A stretch of DNA of 64,000 nt from assembly GCF_000299035.1 (NCBI RefSeq), contig NZ_JH921520.1, positions 242 through 64,241 of the forward strand. The letters are read 5' to 3'. The notes under the pieces are model-generated. The model saw only the letters and a list, made by a program, of their open reading frames with translations, was not told where the DNA came from and ran no database searches. The position numbers and the translations under genes were made by a program. Position 1 is the first letter of the stretch; each line of letters opens with the position of its first letter. Below are positions 54,817-62,723 of the stretch, in pieces. The DNA is from Bacillus bingmayongensis. Its GTDB lineage: Bacteria; Bacillota; Bacilli; Bacillales; Bacillaceae_G.

Positions 54817-56807
54817 ATAAGGTTGCATTGCTAGGGAATCCAAATACAGGGAAAACATCATTGTTTAATGCGCTAACTGGTTCCTATGAATATGTAGGGA
54901 ACTGGAGCGGAGTAACGGTAGAAAAGAAGGTTGGTAAATTAAAAGATAAGCAAGGAACGCTAATTGATTTGCCAGGTGTATATGATTTAAATCCTGTTTC
55001 TCGTGATGAAGGTGTCGTTACAAAGTTTCTATTAACAGAAGAATTTCAGCATATGTTAAATATTGTGGATTCTTCTCAATTTGAGCGCAATATGCATTTA
55101 ACATTGCAGTTATTAGAATTTGGTAAGCCAGTTTCTATCGGTTTAAATATGATTGATGTTGCGAAGCAGCGCGGAATCGTTATCAACGTAGAAAGATTAT
55201 CAGAAATATTAGGAGTAACAGTCGTTCCTGTTGTTGCGAGAAGTGGTAAAGGTTGTGAGGAACTACTTGCTACTCTTCATGAGAGTGAGAAGGAGAAGGA
55301 GAAGGAAAAACCTTTCATTCTTTCTTATGGAAAACAAGTAGATGCAGGAATTACAGATCTTATGGATCTTCTAACTAGTGAAAATTATGAACATCCAAGA
55401 TGGCTTGCACTTCAATTTTTTAGTAACAATGAAGTAGTAGAGCAAGAAGTAAAGAAATTGCCTGTTTATGAAAAACTTATAGCGATTCGATCAGCATTAG
55501 AGGCAGAACTTGATGTAACGCTGGAACAACATATTTATAGGACACGTGCAGCGTATATTGAAAAGTTAAAAACAAATGTCATTCATTATGAAAAGGAAGG
55601 AAAGATTCCTTTTTCAGAAAAAATCGATCAGTTAATTACACATAAGATATTGGGACTTCCAATCTTTTTAGCAGTTATGTTTTTTATTTTTCAGGTTACG
55701 TTTACGTGGATTGGGACGCCTTTATCAGATATGCTTGATGAATTTCTTGGTGGACAGTTTACGGATTGGGTCACAGCGGGTCTTGTAAATATCGGGGCAT
55801 CTGAATTTATTCAGGCTCTTATTACGGAAGGGATTATTGCTGGTGTCGGAGCTGTATTAGTATTCGTTCCGCAAATTTTTGCGCTGTTCTTCTTTATTTC
55901 GTTATTAGAAGACTCAGGATATATGGCACGAATTGCGGTTGTTATGGACCGTATTATGGAGTTCTTTGGCTTAAACGGGAAGGCGTTTATTCCAATGATT
56001 ATCGGTTTCGGTTGTAATGTTCCAGGTATTATGGCAGCGAGAACGATTGAGCAGGAAAAAGAAAGATTACTTACTGTTTTAGTAACTCCATTTATGTCGT
56101 GTTCAGCACGTTTACCTGTATATGCATTATTTGCGGGAGTCTTTTTCCCACATAGTCAGGCGACTGTTGTGTTCTCTTTATACATTGTCGGTATTGTACT
56201 TGCACTATTAGTTACAAAGGTAATGTCTCTTACAGTGTTAAAAGAAGAAAAGTCTATTTTTGTGATTGAGCTTCCGCCTTATCGTGTACCACAAGTAAAA
56301 ACATTGTGGCTGAGTACGTGGGAAAAAGGAAAAGGTTTCGTACGTAAAGCTGGTACATTTATCTTTGGTGGTTCGGTGGTGATTTGGTTATTAAACTATG
56401 CTGGTCCATCTGGATTTGGCGTTGATATGGGAGAAAGTTTCTTAGCGATGATTGGTGGCTTTATTGCACCAATCTTAGCACCGCTCGGTTTTGGAACATG
56501 GCAAGCAGCAGCGTCATTATTAACAGGATTTTTAGCGAAAGAAGTTGTTGTTTCAACAATAGCCATTATTTATGCGGTGAAAGAAGATGTATTAGGAAAT
56601 GTAATGGGAGCACACTATACTGCATTATCAGCATATGCGTTCATGTTCTTTATTTTATTATACGTCCCATGTTTAGCAACAGTAGCTGTGATTCGCCGTG
56701 AAACAGGGTCTGTAAAATGGACAATTTTCTCTGTTGTTTACCCGCTTATTATTGCTTATGTATTAACGCTCGTTATATACCAAGTCGGATCCATGCTTGG
56801 ATTCTAG
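54813..56807 (+). CDS. feoB: ferrous iron transporter FeoB
   Basis: 664-residue Fe(II) importer. An N-terminal G domain has G1 GNPNTGKTS at residues 8-16, G3 DLPGVYD near 50 and G4 NMID near 113. A guanine-dissociation-inhibitor helix region (about 160-270) leads to a membrane domain with Gate motifs containing the conserved Cys residues (GFGCNVPGIMAAR and PFMSCSARLPVY) and LAKEVVVST. GTG start overlaps feoA (GTGA). Length is normal. Confidence 0.96.
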   Translation: MNKVALLGNPNTGKTSLFNALTGSYEYVGNWSGVTVEKKVGKLKDKQGTLIDLPGVYDLNPVSRDEGVVTKFLLTEEFQHMLNIVDSSQFERNMHLTLQLLEFGKPVSIGLNMIDVAKQRGIVINVERLSEILGVTVVPVVARSGKGCEELLATLHESEKEKEKEKPFILSYGKQVDAGITDLMDLLTSENYEHPRWLALQFFSNNEVVEQEVKKLPVYEKLIAIRSALEAELDVTLEQHIYRTRAAYIEKLKTNVIHYEKEGKIPFSEKIDQLITHKILGLPIFLAVMFFIFQVTFTWIGTPLSDMLDEFLGGQFTDWVTAGLVNIGASEFIQALITEGIIAGVGAVLVFVPQIFALFFFISLLEDSGYMARIAVVMDRIMEFFGLNGKAFIPMIIGFGCNVPGIMAARTIEQEKERLLTVLVTPFMSCSARLPVYALFAGVFFPHSQATVVFSLYIVGIVLALLVTKVMSLTVLKEEKSIFVIELPPYRVPQVKTLWLSTWEKGKGFVRKAGTFIFGGSVVIWLLNYAGPSGFGVDMGESFLAMIGGFIAPILAPLGFGTWQAAASLLTGFLAKEVVVSTIAIIYAVKEDVLGNVMGAHYTALSAYAFMFFILLYVPCLATVAVIRRETGSVKWTIFSVVYPLIIAYVLTLVIYQVGSMLGF

Positions 56808-56823
56808 AAGGAGATGTATCATA

Positions 56824-56991
56824 ATGATGGTCAATATTGTAATTGGAGCTATCATTTTTGGTTATGCAGGATATACATTATTCAATTTTGTGAAGAGAAG
56901 TAAAAAAGGAAAATGTGCAGCATGTTCGCTAAATAAGTCATGTCAGTCAAATAGTTGTAGTCCTGATAGAGAGCATGTCGTTAATAAGTAG
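56824..56991 (+). CDS. FeoB-associated Cys-rich membrane protein
   Basis: 55 residues. One N-terminal membrane helix (VNIVIGAIIFGYAGYTLF) is followed by a basic stretch and a Cys cluster (CAACSLNKSC, then C-x4-C). This is the FeoB-associated Cys-rich family, thought to replace FeoC and help assemble or gate FeoB. AAGGAGATG lies about 9 bases before ATG 56824. Third gene of the feo operon, followed by a terminator. Confidence 0.9.
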   Translation: MMVNIVIGAIIFGYAGYTLFNFVKRSKKGKCAACSLNKSCQSNSCSPDREHVVNK

Positions 56992-56993
56992 TG

Positions 56994-57028
56994 AAAAAAG
57001 CTTTGCGAAATTCGCAAAGCTTTTTTCT
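56994..57028 (+). terminator. feo operon terminator
   Basis: AAAAAAGCTTTGCGAA / TTCGCAAAGCTTTTTT perfect stem with T run; probably works in both directions. Confidence 0.94.
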
Positions 57029-57031
57029 GAA

Positions 57032-57160
57032 TTACTTTTTAATTTTAACAAGTTGTGATGCTTCTACTCCATTTTTTTCAGGTAATTCTTTGCTAGGGTC
57101 CTTATCAAATTTCAGTACACCTACAGATTTTTCTTCACCCTTCACGTCTCCATATGCAAG
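57032..57160 (-). pseudogene. 3' remnant of an unidentified minus-strand gene
   Basis: On the minus strand an open frame of about 43 codons without any start reads PLAYGDVKGEEKSVGVLKFD, then PSKELPEKNGVEASQLVKIKK and a stop. It ends right at the feo terminator as an intact gene would. It stops abruptly where the pspA remnant begins, so its 5' part has been lost. Family unknown; possibly the end of a secreted beta-sandwich lipoprotein. Confidence 0.65.
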
Positions 57161-57714
57161 CGGATGTACAAGAAGCTGAGAAAAGCGTAGCGGCTCAAAT
57201 TGCACTTGAGAAAAAGTTTAAATTATTGTTTGAAGAGCAAGAAGCACTTGTAAAGAAACGTGAAGAACAAGCGCATATGGCTGTTCAAGCAAACAATATC
57301 GATCTTGCGCGCCGTGCTTTAGAAGAAAAGCAAAATGCAGAGCAAAAGATGAATGAATATAAAGTAAGCTATGAGCAAAATAAAGCAGCTGCTGATAACT
57401 TACGTGCGAAGTTAGAAGAAATGCGTAAGCAATTAACAGAACTAAAAAATAAACGTGAAACACTTGTAGCACGTGTAAATGTTGCGAAAGCACAAAAGAG
57501 TATTAATCAAGCAATGTCTGGATTCGATGCCAATACTGCAAAGGCAGGCTTAAGCCGTATGGAAGAAAAAGCTCTTCAATTAGAAGCTGAAGCAGAGGCG
57601 AGTGGTGAAATCTACAAGAAAGAAAAATCGCTAGATGAAGAGTTTGCAGCTCTAAATAAAAATAGTGCTGTAGATGATGAATTGGCTCGTATTATGAAGC
57701 AGTACGAGAAATAA
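57154..57714 (+). pseudogene. PspA/IM30 family protein, 5'-truncated
   Basis: The 186 codons encode the long coiled-coil of PspA (ALVKKREEQAHMAVQANNID, ARVNVAKAQKSINQAMSGFD) down to a normal C end (DDELARIMKQYEK). PspA protects the membrane under stress as ESCRT-III-like rods. Relatives have about 35 more residues at the start, including amphipathic helix 0 that binds lipid and the FLRDM stretch. Here the sequence before MQADVQEAE is the tail of an unrelated minus-strand gene, and no ribosome binding site precedes the ATG. The gene is therefore probably not expressed or not functional. Downstream partner genes are intact. Confidence 0.8.
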
Positions 57715-57744
57715 TATATAAATTAAAAACTGACATACACCCCC

Positions 57745-57910
57745 TTTCTTTTTTGGGAGGGGGGAGAGAGCATCCGCTCATGCATAGGAGCGGTCAGTGC
57801 CTTTTTTGGCCCCATGCCACGTGAAAACAAAAGGAGGAAACGAGTGTAGAACTGTTTTTGTTTTCATAGCCGCGGTTTATAGGCCAGCAAATCAAAATAG
57901 ATATATAGAA
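57745..57910 (+). repeat. interspersed repeat family 'GGTGGGAGAGAG', copy E
   Basis: GGGAGAGAGCATCCGCTCATG, ATAGGAGCGGTCAG, GGCCCCATGCCACGTGAAAAC, AGGAGGAAACGAGTGTAGA and CAAATCAAAATAGATATATAG follow the order of copy B. It lies after pspA and in the same direction. A hairpin CCGACATG / CATGTCGG with Ts (57922-57955) follows. Confidence 0.8.
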
Positions 57911-57982
57911 GATAAAGGAACCCGACATGTCATGAAACTCAATCATGTCGGTTTTCTATTATTCTCTAGAGGAGGTTTTACC

Positions 57983-58387
57983 ATGACATGGATGAATGTG
58001 TTAGCCATGCTTGTATGGACAGGAGCAAGTGCTGTTCTTTTATTTGCACTTATGTGGATTGATTCTATTTTTACAAAATACAACGATTTAGCAGAAATAA
58101 AACAAGGAAATATGGCGGTTACAACACGCTTTATTATGAAGTTATTTGCACAAGGATATATTTTGTCACAATCGATTACGAAAGCAAATGACTTATGGCA
58201 GGCACTCCTTGCGTCAGCGGTTTCATTCGTTATTTTATTAGTCGTAGAAATGTTTATTGAACTCATCTTGAAAAAAGTAGTCGGTTTAGATTTAGAAGAG
58301 GGAACGAAGCAAGGGCATGTCGCACATGCTTTATTAGCTGGTTCGTTACATATTGTTGGGGCCCTCATTTTAGCAGCGTGTCTATAA
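57983..58387 (+). CDS. DUF350 family membrane protein (YjfL-like)
   Basis: 134 residues with four hydrophobic segments, a DUF350 domain (two-helix repeats, LLFALMWIDSIFTKYNDLAEIKQGN and its second half). DUF350 genes typically accompany pspA, DUF4178 and polyamine-synthase-like genes in bacteria; the function is unknown. ATG 57983 has GAGGAGG 6-7 bases upstream; the upstream frame crosses the repeat and is not coding. 22 bases before the DUF4178 gene. Confidence 0.87.
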   Translation: MTWMNVLAMLVWTGASAVLLFALMWIDSIFTKYNDLAEIKQGNMAVTTRFIMKLFAQGYILSQSITKANDLWQALLASAVSFVILLVVEMFIELILKKVVGLDLEEGTKQGHVAHALLAGSLHIVGALILAACL

Positions 58388-58408
58388 CGAGAAAAGGAGG
58401 GGTAATTC

Positions 58409-58915
58409 GTGAGTTTATTTAAACGTATTAAAAATATAATGAAAAGTCCAGAGCCCGTTCAACCAGAAAAAAGTCTATTAACGTTAGCGCCTGGCGATAT
58501 GATTGAAGTTTCATTAGTGATGTATGAATTGATCGGAAAAACAAGCATGCATTCTCGTAATGAAATTGTTTTAACATTACAAGACGGGAAAACAATTCGC
58601 TATTTAAAAATCGAAAATCGTGAAAAAACTTATTATAAATTGTATACACCAATTGATGGGCGGCTAGATTCTATAGATGAGATTCCAACGACGATTGAAA
58701 TGGATGATATCGAATATCATATGGAAGAGCAATATAACGGACGTGTTGTTGCGATGGGAAAAACACCGTTTGCCGTTTCTGATGAACAATATGTGTGGGA
58801 GTTCCAATCTGATAATCGAAAGCTACTTCGCATTGAGTGGCAAGATGGCCGTACAATGATGTATGAGGGAGAATCGATTCTTTCTGCTGACGTACAAATT
58901 ATAAGGGCAACGTAA
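58409..58915 (+). CDS. DUF4178 family protein
   Basis: 168-residue cytoplasmic beta-rich protein. SLLTLAPGDMIEVSLVMYELIGKTS near residue 20 and YNGRVVAMGKTPFAVSDEQYVWEFQSDNRKLLRIEWQDG near 108 fit the DUF4178 domain, found beside DUF350 and PspA genes. GTG start with AAGGAGGGG 6 bases upstream. No catalytic motif can be seen and the role is unknown. Confidence 0.82.
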   Translation: MSLFKRIKNIMKSPEPVQPEKSLLTLAPGDMIEVSLVMYELIGKTSMHSRNEIVLTLQDGKTIRYLKIENREKTYYKLYTPIDGRLDSIDEIPTTIEMDDIEYHMEEQYNGRVVAMGKTPFAVSDEQYVWEFQSDNRKLLRIEWQDGRTMMYEGESILSADVQIIRAT

Positions 58916-58929
58916 GGGGGGAGGTAATC

Positions 58930-59709
58930 ATGTCAAACCGATTGTTTACCATGATTAAATCGTTCGTAATCCCTATACTTGCCATCGTTACATTACTTGT
59001 AATTGCTGGTTATGCCTTATCGGGGTGTCAAAGTGAAAAGTCGATTCAAGATCGGTATCCACTAGAATCCGTCGCAAAAGATGGTAAGCAAGAATCGTAC
59101 GTATATAGGGCTGCCAATCGGTCAGTTCCCGAAGTTGCAAAGGAACTGATTGATGAGAAAGAGCCGAAGCAAGCATCTAAAGAAGATGAAAATCAGATGT
59201 TCCTTGTCTATTCTGATAAGTTATATAATCTTCAGAAGGATAAAGAAAAACCATCTGATACATTAGTTGAAATTAGTAATAAAGAATATGTTCGTCAAAA
59301 TTATCAACCATCTTTTTTACAAAGCTATATTATGGCGAGTATATTAAACGATATATTTGATTCACGAAAATCGTATCATGGCGATTATCGCGGATATACG
59401 GACAGACAAAATCATAAACCAGTTATTCCAGAAAGACCACCTACAAAAGAAGAGAAGAAAACACCACCGCCTATTACAAAACAAGGTAAAGGCTCTATTA
59501 TTAAAAGAAGTGATAAAGGAAGTATTACGGAAAAAGGAAGTAAAACCGTTCCACCATCGACAGAGAAAAAAGGGAAAATTACGAAGTCACCAGGTGGTTC
59601 TAGTGGATCTGATGTAAAACCGAAATCATCGATTAAAAGCCCGCCTAGGAATACATCTCCCCCTAAAACAAGGGTTGGTGGTTCAGGAAAAATTACGAAG
59701 AGAAGATAG
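58930..59709 (+). CDS. DUF4247-like lipoprotein
   Basis: 259 residues. The signal peptide (FVIPILAIVTLLVIAGYA) ends in the lipobox LSGC with Cys33, so the protein should be a lipid-anchored surface protein. A domain of about 110 residues resembling DUF4247 is followed by a low-complexity Pro/Lys/Ser/Gly tail (ITKQGKGSIIKRSDKGS, ITKSPGGSSGS) likely to lie in the cell wall. GGGGGAGG lies 5 bases before the ATG. Last gene of the pspA cluster; its natural terminator is split by an insertion sequence. Confidence 0.82.
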   Translation: MSNRLFTMIKSFVIPILAIVTLLVIAGYALSGCQSEKSIQDRYPLESVAKDGKQESYVYRAANRSVPEVAKELIDEKEPKQASKEDENQMFLVYSDKLYNLQKDKEKPSDTLVEISNKEYVRQNYQPSFLQSYIMASILNDIFDSRKSYHGDYRGYTDRQNHKPVIPERPPTKEEKKTPPPITKQGKGSIIKRSDKGSITEKGSKTVPPSTEKKGKITKSPGGSSGSDVKPKSSIKSPPRNTSPPKTRVGGSGKITKRR

Positions 59710-59808
59710 AGAAAAGCCCAAGGAGTGGTATTATCCCCTTTAAGTAGACAGTGTAAAAAGACCATGTACATACATGGGTGTTACACTATTACTTGGAGGG
59801 GATTTTTC

Positions 59809-60129
59809 GTGGTTAAAAAAGGTACAACATTCAATACGTATTCAGATGGATTAAAACTATCAGCTGTTCAAAGTTATTTAAATGGAGAAGGCAGTTATCA
59901 AGCTATAGCTAAGCAATATAATATCAGGAGCTCTACACAACTTAAGGATTGGGTGAAAAAATATAAAGAATTGGGTGATATTACAGATACTCGTGGAAAA
60001 AATAGCGGAACTCAAGGTATTCCTAATCCTCTAAAAGGAAAACGTGTCCATTTTAACAGTGTGGAGGAAGAGAGAGACTACTACAAGGCACAGGTTGCAT
60101 ATTTAAAAAAGCGTTATCCAAATCTGTAA
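59809..60129 (+). CDS. IS3 family transposase OrfA
   Basis: 106-residue helix-turn-helix protein that binds the element ends (DGLKLSAVQSYLNGEGSYQAIAKQYNIRSSTQLKDWVKKYKEL). GTG at 59809 has GGAGGGG 7-8 bases upstream. Near the end, the heptamer A-AAA-AAG at 60105-60111 lies in the reading phase needed for -1 slippage, which would make the OrfAB fusion that acts as transposase. Confidence 0.9.
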   Translation: MVKKGTTFNTYSDGLKLSAVQSYLNGEGSYQAIAKQYNIRSSTQLKDWVKKYKELGDITDTRGKNSGTQGIPNPLKGKRVHFNSVEEERDYYKAQVAYLKKRYPNL

Positions 60130-60182
60130 ATGGAGGTGCACTGAGGCACAAGGAGCGATATCGTATCATTGAATCGTTAAAA

Positions 60183-61004
60183 ATGAAATATCCGATCACT
60201 TGGCTTACTAAATTCGCAGGTGTACATCGAGCGGGTTATTATAAATGGATCCGTGCGAAAACAGCTAAAAATGTACGATCAGAAGCGGATCAACAATTAA
60301 AAAAAGTGATACAATCTATCCACCTGAAGTACAAACAATACGGCTATCCACGTATGAAAATAGCTTTACAGGAGGAAGGTTTCTTTGTAAATCATAAAAA
60401 GGTTTATCGATTAATGAGTGAGCTCAACATTCAATCTATTATTCGTAAGAAGCGACGCTTCTTTAAAGGGAATTATTCGAATACTTTTCCGAATGTTTTA
60501 AACCGTGAATTTAAAAATCGAAAACAAAATGAAGCGCTCGTTACAGATATTACGTATTTACGAATCCAAGATGGATTTCGCTATCTTTCTGTCGTGCAAG
60601 ACATTTATAATAATGAAATTGTTTCTTGGAAAATCTCTAGACGCAATGACAATGAACTCGTATTAGATACGCTTGAAAATTTGGTACAAAAAAGAGATGT
60701 GCGTGGAACCATTCTTCATTCAGATCAAGGGTTCCAGTACACATCTCATGTCTACAACAAACGACTTTCAGATTTGGGTATCATCGGCAGCCACTCTCGC
60801 AAAGGAAACTGCCATGATAATGCCTGCATCGAGTCATTTTTCTCCCATTTTAAATCGGAGATGTTGTATTTACACCATTTTAAAACAGAAGAAGAAGTAG
60901 TACAAGCAATTGAGGAATATATCTACTTCTATAACTATAAACGATTCCAAAAACGACTCAACCACCGAGCTCCGATAGAATATCGAATCTTGATGGCTGC
61001 CTAG
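60183..61004 (+). CDS. IS3 family transposase OrfB
   Basis: 273 codons from the first ATG, but normally made as a -1 frameshift fusion with OrfA; the frame is open back to the slippery site. Integrase core residues are all present: Asp in VTDITYLRI, Asp in LHSDQGFQYTS, and Glu in NACIESFFSHFK, in D-D-35-E order. HHH-like opening (HRAGYYKWIRA, YGYPRMKIALQEEG) is typical. No disabling change is visible. Confidence 0.93.
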   Translation: MKYPITWLTKFAGVHRAGYYKWIRAKTAKNVRSEADQQLKKVIQSIHLKYKQYGYPRMKIALQEEGFFVNHKKVYRLMSELNIQSIIRKKRRFFKGNYSNTFPNVLNREFKNRKQNEALVTDITYLRIQDGFRYLSVVQDIYNNEIVSWKISRRNDNELVLDTLENLVQKRDVRGTILHSDQGFQYTSHVYNKRLSDLGIIGSHSRKGNCHDNACIESFFSHFKSEMLYLHHFKTEEEVVQAIEEYIYFYNYKRFQKRLNHRAPIEYRILMAA

Positions 61005-61072
61005 TCTTTTTTATAGCTGTCTACTTGACAGGGCTAACACCACTTTCGCAAGGAGGGCTTTTCCGGTATAAA

Positions 61073-62107
61073 TTAACTAAATAAAAAGCTAAGGGCCGAT
61101 AAGAAGACAGCGAATCCTAAAATAACGCCGACTACTTTCATATGACGCTTACGTCCCATCACAACGATTGCAATATACTCTCGAATCATTGCATTTGGCC
61201 AGTAATAGAAAGCTGTTTTTGAGCCAATTCCTTGGCTATTAAGGCCAGCTAGTTTTGCATATAAACCGGCGCGGAACAAGTGGAAATTGTTTGTTGTAAA
61301 GATACTATTATAATTGCTATCTGGTTTTAACGAATCCATAATTTGTTTTGAGAAAAGCATATTTTGATACGTATTGACGGAACGATTTTCCTGCACCGTA
61401 TGCTCAATCGGAATTCCCTTTTCAACAGCATACTTTTGCATAGCTTCAGCTTCAGGAAGATTTTCATCGGGTCCTTGTCCACCAGAAAAAATGATTGTAG
61501 GCGGAGAAGAAACAGCTGCTTGCTTCCAGTAGAAATCAATGGCCTTATTAATTCGGCTTGCTAAAAGTGGTGGCACTTTATCATTAATCAATCCACTGCC
61601 AAGCACGATAATAAAATCTTGATTACGTCTTGGTCTATTAAATTGATAAAGGAAATAAGCTGTTAAGAAGTTTGAAACATGTATAAAGAAGTATACGATA
61701 ATAAGAGATATTGCACCGAATATAGGTTGAAAGTGAGAAGAAAACAAGCTTGCCGGGCTAAAAATAGGCAATAGTATATATAATAAAATAAATATACCTA
61801 AAATGAGAGTTAAGCAATTAGAAAAGCGTCGTCCTTCTTTTTTCATCAGTGTTTTAGCATTAAGAAACAATCCAACGATTAAAGCGACTATACCAAAAGG
61901 GAGCATAAAGAAAAAAACTAAAAACGGTATAGCAACCATGAAATGTAAATTTTCATTACCTGATTGGAAAGATGCAATCAGACAAAAAAGAAGAAATGAA
62001 CAGAAAAATGCGTTAAATAAAAGGCCATTTATGATTCTTCTTGGGTCTTTTAAGTAAAAATAGAGAAAAATAATGAATAAGATAAGAGGAATAATTCCAA
62101 AAATCAT
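61073..62107 (-). CDS. YdcF family protein (DUF218) with membrane N-terminus
   Basis: 344 residues. About four to five hydrophobic segments in the first 150 residues precede a DUF218/YdcF domain: IIVLGSGLINDKVPPLLASRINKAIDFY near 165, FSGGQGPDENLPEAEAMQKYAVEKGIP near 207 and ENRSVNTYQNMLFSKQIM near 241, then TTNNFHLFRAGLYAKLAG. A final hydrophobic segment closes it. Family members bind nucleotide-like ligands or act in envelope biology (SanA/ElyC-like); the function here is unknown. GGGGTG lies about 10 bases before the ATG. Confidence 0.88.
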   Translation of the reverse strand: MIFGIIPLILFIIFLYFYLKDPRRIINGLLFNAFFCSFLLFCLIASFQSGNENLHFMVAIPFLVFFFMLPFGIVALIVGLFLNAKTLMKKEGRRFSNCLTLILGIFILLYILLPIFSPASLFSSHFQPIFGAISLIIVYFFIHVSNFLTAYFLYQFNRPRRNQDFIIVLGSGLINDKVPPLLASRINKAIDFYWKQAAVSSPPTIIFSGGQGPDENLPEAEAMQKYAVEKGIPIEHTVQENRSVNTYQNMLFSKQIMDSLKPDSNYNSIFTTNNFHLFRAGLYAKLAGLNSQGIGSKTAFYYWPNAMIREYIAIVVMGRKRHMKVVGVILGFAVFLSALSFLFS

Positions 62108-62445
62108 AAATATGATACACCCCGATTTTTATAGATTTTTGTCACACGTAAATATATTACATGATGAAAAAGAATGTGATTAGAAGAAAAAGTATTCAGA
62201 ATATTATTCGGATAGAGTGAATTGTATCCAAGGAGCTATATGAAAAGGAAAATGTTTTAAGAAACTTTTATTTACAATGTGAAAATTATTTTCGAGTAGG
62301 AGAACGGTCTGTGTTCTTCTGTTTCGTATATATGAATTATTTAAAGTGTTTAAATAAGAGGAAGGTATTTGTGTGAGTGTTTTTTCTTTTTTGCGGTAAA
62401 CATGCTATTTTTTTAGGCTCTTTTCATAAACTGAAAATAACATAA
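62108..62445. other. intergenic stretch upstream of GerPF-like gene
   Basis: About 340 AT-rich bases between divergent genes. It should hold both promoters, but no confident -10/-35 pair or sporulation-sigma box could be placed. No coding frame or repeat seen. Confidence 0.45.
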
Positions 62446-62462
62446 TGAAAGTGAGTGATATG

Positions 62463-62678
62463 ATGCCTGCTGTTATTGATGGTGTAATAATTGAAAACTG
62501 TAATGGATCACTTAATCTAGGGGATAAATACAATGTACGTCCGATAGTGGAAGAAAAATCATATAGCGGCTCTGGATCGTCTAATACAGGGTTTGCTGTG
62601 AGAGCCTTTAATGGAATTAGTGCGACAGATGTGTGTGATAAAGATGTGAATGATCAAGGGATACAATTTACATTATAA
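62463..62678 (+). CDS. GerPF-like spore germination protein (orphan)
   Basis: 71 residues. MPAVIDGVIIENCNGSLNLGDKYNVRP and SGSGSSNTGFAVRAFNGISATDVCDKDV match the GerPA/GerPF family, small spore-coat proteins needed for germinants to cross the coat. The rest of the gerPABCDEF operon is absent here, so this is an extra stand-alone copy. Two adjacent ATGs (62460, 62463) are possible starts; GTGAG lies 5-8 bases upstream. A terminator follows at once. Confidence 0.85.
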   Translation: MPAVIDGVIIENCNGSLNLGDKYNVRPIVEEKSYSGSGSSNTGFAVRAFNGISATDVCDKDVNDQGIQFTL

Positions 62679-62687
62679 GCTTGAAAG

Positions 62688-62722
62688 GAAAAAAAGACAC
62701 TCGCTTTGAGTGTCTTTTTCAT
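62688..62722. terminator. bidirectional terminator
   Basis: AAAAAAGACACTCG / CGAGTGTCTTTTT-type stem (GACACTC / GAGTGTC) with A and T flanks, between the GerPF-like gene and cydB. Confidence 0.9.
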
Positions 62723-62723
62723 T

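Larger units (their letters stand above)
59730..61038 (+). mobile_element. IS3-family insertion sequence (IS150-like)
   Basis: About 1.31 kb element with two overlapping-frame genes and imperfect terminal inverted repeats: TTTAAGTAGACAG at the left and the reverse complement GTCAAGTAGACAG at the right. The ends beyond these are blurred because the flanking target is itself a hairpin, so the boundaries are good to a few bases and no target duplication was seen. Both genes are open and the frameshift site is present, so it may be active. Confidence 0.85.
59716..61053. terminator. terminator hairpin interrupted by IS3 element
   Basis: GAAAAGCCC at 59711-59719 region and GGGCTTTTC at 61046-61054 region, with AGTGGT and ACCACT inside, are the two arms of one hairpin. 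The IS element lies in its loop, about 1.3 kb long. Confidence 0.65.

Noticed and set aside
59730-61038. Whole 57-61 kb region considered as a mobile island with the pspA genes as cargo
   Set aside because: Only one insertion sequence is present, with no integrase, attachment-site pair or composition change around the pspA cluster.
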